From the NCBI RefSeq assembly GCF_050003625.1, contig NC_134397.1, positions 193,647,063-193,711,062 of the forward strand: DNA of 64,000 bases. The letters run 5' to 3'. Under the pieces are notes generated by a model that did no database searches, had not been told where the DNA came from, and saw only the letters and a list, made by a program, of their open reading frames with translations. The DNA comes from Haematobia irritans. Lineage: Eukaryota > Arthropoda > Insecta > Diptera > Muscidae. Shown piece by piece: positions 48,801-57,100 of this stretch; the stretch's first letter is position 1, and each line of letters begins with the position of its first letter. The position numbers and the translations under genes were made by a program.

Positions 48801-51800
48801 ACAAAATTTTCTATAATAATAAAATTTTGACAAAAAATTCTATGTTAATAAAAAATTGACATAATTTTTTATAGAAATCAAAATTTTGACAACATTTTCT
48901 ATAGAAATAAAATTTTTACAAAATTTTCTATAATAATAACATTTTGACAAAATTTTCTATAATAATAAAATTTTGACGAAAATTTCTATAGAAATAAAAA
49001 ATTGACATAATTTTTTATAGAAATCAAAATTTTGACAAAATTTTCTATTGAAATAAAAATTTTGACAAAATTTGCTATAGAAATCAAAATTTTGACAAAT
49101 ATTTCTACAGAAATAAAATTTTATAGATATAAAATTTTGACAAAAATTTCTATAGAAATCAAAATTTGGCAAACTTTTCTATAGAAATCAACATTTTTAC
49201 AAAATTTTCTATAGAAATCAAAATTTTTACAAAATTTTCCATAGAAATAAAAATGTTGACAAAATTTTCTATAAAAATAAAATTTGACAAAATTTTCTTT
49301 AGAAATAAAATTTTTGACCAAATTTTCTTTAGAAAATTTTTGACCAAATTTTCTTTATAAAATGTTGACAAAAAATAAAATTAAATTTTGACAAAATTTT
49401 CCAAAAGAAAAAAATTGACAAAATGTTCTGTGAAAATCAAAATTTTGACAATATATTTGCCAAATAATATTTTTTTGGTAAGATTTTCTCCAAATGTTGG
49501 TAGATTATTTTTGTCTCAAATTTCGACCGTGACTGTAATGGTTCGCATTTTTTTAATACGCGATCGATAACTTCTTATCTAGAAAGTATTCGTAAAGCTC
49601 CGATTATAAGGATGCCTATTTTAATATGCATATCGTAAAGTTCTTTTGTTAAAAATTTACATTAAAAGCAATACCAAGTTATCTAATAATTTTCAAATGT
49701 GAATGCAAATTACTATTTTTGTATTCAAAAATAATTGTTGCGAGAAAATAGAAGCGTTTGTGACCTCCTTCCAAAAATTATTAGAGATTCTCATATCTGA
49801 AAAAACAAAAAAAAAAAACAAATCCCGCTCCTTATCTATCTACATTTCACAACAAAAAAATATAAATACCTTTAATAATTTTTGAAATAAATGTTTAGTC
49901 CTGTTTCTTTGTATTTTGAATAGATCGATATTCATTCTCGATGCACTTAAATAATAATGAATAGTAATGACTGGAGACTATCTACTCTATTCCAAAATAA
50001 ACAACAACAAAAAAACGAGTTAGAAGTAAATTACATAGTTTTTCTTCATGCCAATTCATTTTATATCAAGGTATATAATCAAAAACCCAACAAATCGTTA
50101 AAAATGAAAACATAATCAAAAGAATTTCAATTCATGTATTTACAAAAAAACCAAGAGTTCTTCTATCCACCTCTCCACCACTAAAAAAAACAACCTTCCT
50201 AGACTAAATGTTGTTTATAAATTACAAACTTTTTTTGTTTGAAATTAATCATAATCTACACTACCCTCTGAAGAAATTTTGCCAAGCGCCCCAAATTATT
50301 CTATGTTTTTTTGTTTACTTTCGATTTTATGAACAAAAATCTACAATATACCATTTATACAATATCTACTATGCTCATAAAATATATCTCTCTCTATCTA
50401 TCTCTGTCTTTACTTAAATGTGTTTACTTGTGTTAAAATTTATGTTCTCTTATATAAATGTGTCTTTTTCTCTAAGTGTATATTTATGTTAAATTTTGAA
50501 ATTTATTTAAAATATAAATAAAAAGGCAATTTGTATAAAGCAATCCACAAAAAAAAAAAAAAAAACAAAAATAAATATAATTATTAATTGTTATCATTTA
50601 AATTATAAAATTAAATAATAAGCAAATTAAATAAAATGTTTATTTGTTTAATATTGACTTTTAGTTGCTCTCAAAGGAAAAAAAACACTAGTATTTGATT
50701 ATAAAAATTATTATTATTTTAATATAATATTAGAAAAATATTCAGGCGTATTTGGCATTGGTTTTAAAGTTATTCAATTAACATAAAAAAACGAATTCTA
50801 TACACAAAATATGAAAAACAATATTTTTATAAACAAATAATATTTAAAAAATTCTAAGATGTATATTTTTTTTTAAATATAACAAAGCACTCAAAGCAAC
50901 TAATGTTTTCCATTATTCATAGTGGTGCAAAATTTGAAATTAAAATCTTAAAATTTTTGTTGTATTTTTTTATTTGTTTTTTTTTCTAATTTTAGTTGAT
51001 CATTGAATGTGATAATATTTAGTATATTTTATTTATAATTTTAATTTCTCAATTTTTCGTCCACTTCATCAGCCGGCCTTATTGAAGTGATAATTTACAG
51101 TTCACCGGATGATAAGAAAAAGAATCGTGGCTTCTGTTTTCTCGAATATGAATCACATAAAGCCGCTTCATTAGCAAAACGACGACTTGGTACTGGTCGA
51201 ACTAAGGCAAGTTAAATTTAACTTTGTTAGTTTTTAAAAATAATCTCTAAGATTTGTTTTTTTTTTTGTATTTTTTTTAGGTCTGGGGATGTGATATAAT
51301 TGTCGATTGGGCTGATCCTCAAGAAGAGCCGGATGAACAAACAATGTCTAAAGTTAAAGTCTTGTATGTTCGAAATTTAACCCAGGATGTTACAGAAGAG
51401 AAATTAAAGGTATGTTTCAAAACAACAAAAAATGTATAAGGATAAATGCAGATATACCCCCATGTTCCGTTATTCGAAATTGCAAATCGCAAAAATTCAT
51501 TTTTCTTGTATCGAAAAAATAGAGATACTCTCGGACTCCAAAGAATTGAACTTGAGAATTGAATTTGAATTTCGCATTAAAGAGAACTATATTACCAAGG
51601 TTGAAGTTTAAATATTTCAGAGGGTTAAGAAATTATGGCCAAACGAAAATTTTGCGATTCCGAATTTCGGAACATGGGGGATATTTTTTTTTTGTATCTT
51701 TTTTGTATTGTATCCGTTTGTAACACATCGAAATACTGCTCCAAGACCCCATAAAGTATATATATTCTGGGTCGTGGTGAAATTCTGAGTCGATCTGAGC

Positions 51801-53979
51801 ATGTCCGTCCGTCCATCTGTTGAAATCACGCTAACTTCCGAACGAAACAAGCTATCGACTTGAAACTTGGCACAAGTAGTTGTTATTGATGTAGGTCGGC
51901 CATATGGCCATATCGGTCTACTTTTACGTATAGCCCCCATATAAACGGACCCCCAAATTTGGCTTGCGATTGCTCTAAGAGAAGCAAATTTCATCCGATC
52001 CGGCTGAAATTTGGTACATGGTGTTAGTATATGATCTCTAACAACCATGCAAAAATTAGTCCACATCGGTCCATAATTATATATAGCCCCCATATAAACC
52101 GATTCCCCGATTTGGCTTGCGGAGCCTCTAAGAGAAGCAAATTTCATCCAATCCGACCGAAATTTGGTACATGGTATTGGTAGATGTTCTCTAATGACCA
52201 TGCAAAAATTGGTCCACATCGGTCCATAATTATATATAGCCCCCATATAAACCGATCCCCCGATTTGGCTTGCAGAGCCTCTAAGAAACGAAAATTTCAT
52301 CCGATCCAGCTGAAATTTGGTACATGGTGTTGGTATATGTTCTCTAATGACCATGCAAAGATTGGTCCATATCGGTCCATAATTATATATAGCCCCCATA
52401 TAAATCGATTCCCAGATTTGTCCTCCGGAGCCTCTTGGAGGAGCAAAATTCATCCGATCCGGTTGAAATTTGCAACGTGGTGTTAGTATAAGGCCGCTAA
52501 TATCCATGCCAAAATTCGTCCATATCGGTCTATAGTTATATATAGCCGATCCCCAATCACACAAAAATTGGTCCATATCGGTTCATATTCATGGTTGTCA
52601 CTCGAGCCAAAAATAATCTACCAAAATTTTATTTTTATAGAAAACATTGTCAAAATGTTATTTAAATATATAGAAAATTTTGTAAAAATTTTATTTCTAT
52701 AGAAAATTTTGTCAACATTTTATTTCTATAGAAAATTTTGTAAAAATTTTATTTCTATAGAAAATTTTGTAAAAATTTTATTTCTATAGAAAATGTTGTC
52801 AAAATTTTATTTCTATAGAAAATGTTTTCCAAATTTTATTTCTATAGAAAATTTTTTACAAATTTTACTTCTATAGAAATGTTGTCAAAATTTTATTTTG
52901 TCAAAATTGTATTTCTATAGAAACTTTAAACTTAATTATAAACGTATTTAATCGGCCTTTTTTAGTTTAATATATACCACGTATGGGCTATGTGGTATAT
53001 ATTACGGTGTTAGGAAGCTTTAAGATATCTTGCCATCGGCAAGTGTTAGCGCAACCCAAGTAATTCGATTGTGGATGACAGTCTTCAGTAGAAGTTTCTA
53101 CGCAATCCATGGTGGAGGGTACATAAGCTTCGGCCTGGCCGAACTTACGGCCGTATATACTTGTTTGATACTATTTGAGTAAAATAAGTACAGTGATAAC
53201 CCCGCGACACATTTGGTACATTTTTACAATATGAATGCTAGTTACAATCAGTTTATCTATAATTGCGACATTTTTCTTAAATCAATGAGAAAATGTTGTT
53301 TGTGAAACCACTTAGAGAAGCTTTGCAACACTCAGAAATTTCACCAGCATTACTGAGTTGGGTTAATCCACCGAGGAAAAACTTTTTGGTCTTTGGTCGA
53401 AACTGGTTTTAAACTCACGGCTCTGTGTATGCAAGGCGGGCATGCTAATCATTGCACCACGGTGGCTCCCTAAGACCTCTCTTAGTTTTATTTCATGGTT
53501 ATTTCATAGTGCTCTTATGACCCGCTCTTCTGGATTTTCATCTTGAGTGAACATACGAATTGAACAGTAGTTCATAAAGCGATATATAAATTATAAAATA
53601 TAACACATTCTAACGATTTAGATTCGGAGGTCACATAACTTCAGTTTTATTATTTTTCATTTTTAATATCTGTATAAAATCTAATTTTTTGTTTTAAATA
53701 TCATCTTTACTTTTTTAGGAACAATTTGAGCAATATGGCAAAGTTGAACGTGTTAAGAAAATAAAAGACTATGCTTTTGTGCATTTCGAGGATCGGGATA
53801 GTGCTGTTGTGGCAATGAGATCTCTAAATGGCAAAGAAGTTGGTGCATCTAATATGGAGGTAAGTAACAAATTTCAAATTCAAAATTAATCCTTAAAGCC
53901 TTAATATAGAAAAAATACAAAATTTTGTATTTCAAATCTTAAACTCTAAAATTTAAATTAGACTATGTTCTATGTATCT

Positions 53980-54078
<99 letters not shown>

Positions 54079-54097
54079 TTATATATGTATATATATA

Positions 54098-54161
<64 letters not shown>

Positions 54162-57100
54162 TGCCTTTAAAGAAAAGATTTTAGTTTAAAGAAAAACAAT
54201 CGATATACAGTGAAACCTCCCCAATTTGGACTATCTCTAACCTCTTAAAAGTGGACAATTTTTATGAGACGTATGCTATGTGAATACATGAAAATTAACA
54301 TTTTATAAGTGGACTACTCCCAAATGTTGTGAAAATATAAACGACCATCAGTGTCCACTTTTGATAGGTTTTACCGTATGTCTAAAATTTGTTAATGAGT
54401 ATAATAAATTATAATTCACAGAATTTTTGTTTTTCACTTTAAATGGTAAATGATTTACTATAATTCTAAAATATTGTTTTCCTTTCTTACATACAAACTC
54501 ACGTAGGTATCCCTGGCAAAGCCACCTTCTGACAAAAAGAAAAAGGAAGAAATATTACGTGCTCGTGAACGCCGAATGATGCAAATGATGCAAACACGTC
54601 CCGGCATAGTAGGGTAAGTTGAAGGCTATAAATATTATGAAATTTCTCTGTAAACCGTTCATAGTACATGAAACGAAAACACAATGAACCAAATTTAAAA
54701 CCATATGCATATAACTCAAAACTGAAAAACAAAAACAAACATTTCTACTAACAAAAAGATAACATTGATTTAAAATAAATATTGGCAAAGCCCAGCAAAA
54801 TTGTGAGAAAACAAAATATACCATTTGGCTCTTAAACAAAACTCCTATTTGACCTTTAGTCCAAATTTAAAAATGTCCTAAATTTACAGTATCACAATAA
54901 ATCAATGAAATGCATTTTTTTGTAAGGTAGTTAGTAGTTATACTACTTAAATGATTTAGGACCACGAAAGGAAAGAAAATATTGTCAGGATTCTCAATAT
55001 TGTGACATCAAAGAGATATCGCTGTTTATGGGAATATGATTATTATATTCCCATAATTATGGTGTGTAAATAAATAAATAAATATTGAAAAATGTTTACC
55101 ACTGATGGACCTTCGTATTATGGAAGTGATGTTAAAAATTTGATTTGCATAAATGCAACAACCACTTGTCTCTAATTTTCTTTGAGGCTACTCTTGTTAC
55201 CGTTAAGGATTTCTAAAAAGTGACAAAATTTTATAGATATAGAATATGAATTGAAGCGTTCTATAAGCTTTTTTCTATGTAATTATGAAGTCGCGTTTTT
55301 TTTCAAATTAAATCTAAATAAACCCAACAATTTCTATTTATTGTCATATCATCGAAAAAAAATTAACAGTTCATGGGAGATTACGGTTTACCTACTACCC
55401 AAAATTCTTTGCATATTTTTAGGCGTCATAATTTTCTGCTTGATCAAAACTAGTGGTCTCATTTGTTCGATTCCAAATTTATGAAAACTATTGGAATTGG
55501 AAGTAAAGAATCAATTAAAAAGTGGCACAACATGGCAAAAAGGTGGTACAAAAATATATAAAGTATGACATTTAGTGGCACAAATGTCCTTACATGATGT
55601 GAGTTCAAACCAGCATAAGCCAGGTTGGTTTCTATCTTAAAAAATTAAAATATTTCAGTACGAGAGGACCTAATATTTGATAAATTATTAAAACGCTTAA
55701 AAAAAGTGGCGATTTTACCGAAATTTAATACTAATTTAATCTTAATACAAATAATACACTGTAAAAAGATTTTTTTCAAAAGTGACACAAAAATGCCAAA
55801 ATAGAAAATTACCATGTGAAAAACGTGGAAAAATAATATAATAAACAGTATTACTCTCTCAATGTATCAGTCAATCAGAATTTGTGCCACGGCCAGCGTT
55901 GCCACAATGAATATTTATTTTGGACCAAATTTTTTCCAAAATTCGTACCAGCGGACCATTTTTCCAAATTAAATTGATATCATTTAAAAGTTAAAAATTT
56001 TCCAAAATTTTACTTGTACAAAAAATTTTGTCAAAATATTATTTCTATAGAAAAATGTTGTCAAAATTTTATTTCCATAAAGACTTTTATATTTCTATAA
56101 AAAATGTTGTCAAAATTTTATTGCTATAGAAAATTTTGTGAAAATTTTATTTCTATATAAAATTTTCTCAAAATTTTATTTCTATAAAAAAGTTTGTCAA
56201 CATTTTATTTCTATACAAAATTTTGTCAAAATTTTATTTCTATAAAAAATTTTGTCAAAGTTTTATTTCTATACAAAATTTTGTGAAAATTTTATTTCCA
56301 TAGAAAATTTTGTCACAATTTTATTTCTATAGAAAATTTTGTCAAAGTTTTTTTCTATAAAATATTTTATCAAAATTTTATTTTTTTATTTTGTCAAAAT
56401 TTTATTTTGTCAAAATTTTACTTCTATAGAACATTTTGTCAAAATTTTATTTCTATAGAACATTTTGTCAAAATTTTATTTCTATAGAAAATTTTGTCAA
56501 AATTTTATTTCTATAGAAAATTTTGTCAAAATGTTATTTTTATAGAAAATTTTGTGAAAAATTTTATTTCTATAGAAAATTTTGTCAAAATTTTCTTTCT
56601 ATAAAAAATTTTGTCAAAATTTTATTTCTATAAAAACTTTGCCAAAGTTTTATTTCTATAAAAAATTTTGTCAAAATTTTATTTCTATAGAAAATTTTGA
56701 CAAAATTGTATTTCTATAAAAAGTTTGTCAAAATTTTATTTCTATAGAAAATTTTCTCAAAATTTTATTTCTATAGAAATTTTTGTCAAAATTTTATTTC
56801 TATAAAAAATTTTGTCAATTTTCTATTTCTATAGAAAATTTTGTCAAAATTTTATTTCTCTAGAAAATTTTGTCAAAATTCTATTTCTATAGAAAATTTT
56901 GTCAAAATTCTATTTCTATAGAAAATTTTGACAAACTTTTATTTCTATAGAAAATTTTTTCAAAGTTTTATTTCTATAGAAAATTTTGTGAAAATTTTAT
57001 TTCTTTATAAAATTTTGTCAAAATTTTATTTCTATAGAAAATTTTGTCAAAATTTTATTTCTATAGAAAATTTTGTCGAAATTTTATTTCTATAGAAAAT

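Noticed and set aside
47174..49371. Many overlapping open frames with repeated [10 protein letters not shown] or [14 protein letters not shown] decapeptides on both strands
   Set aside because: They arise from 30-bp variants of the satellite unit, occur in both strands and several frames at once, and have no start, splice or homology support.
51617..52576. 319-codon minus-strand open frame
   Set aside because: It is produced by four in-register 153-bp repeats of a dispersed non-coding element; no domain, and it overlaps a sense-strand frame of similar repeat origin. Kept only as a low-interest finding.
53965..54189. Open frames of alternating Ile-Tyr
   Set aside because: Translation of the TA microsatellite.
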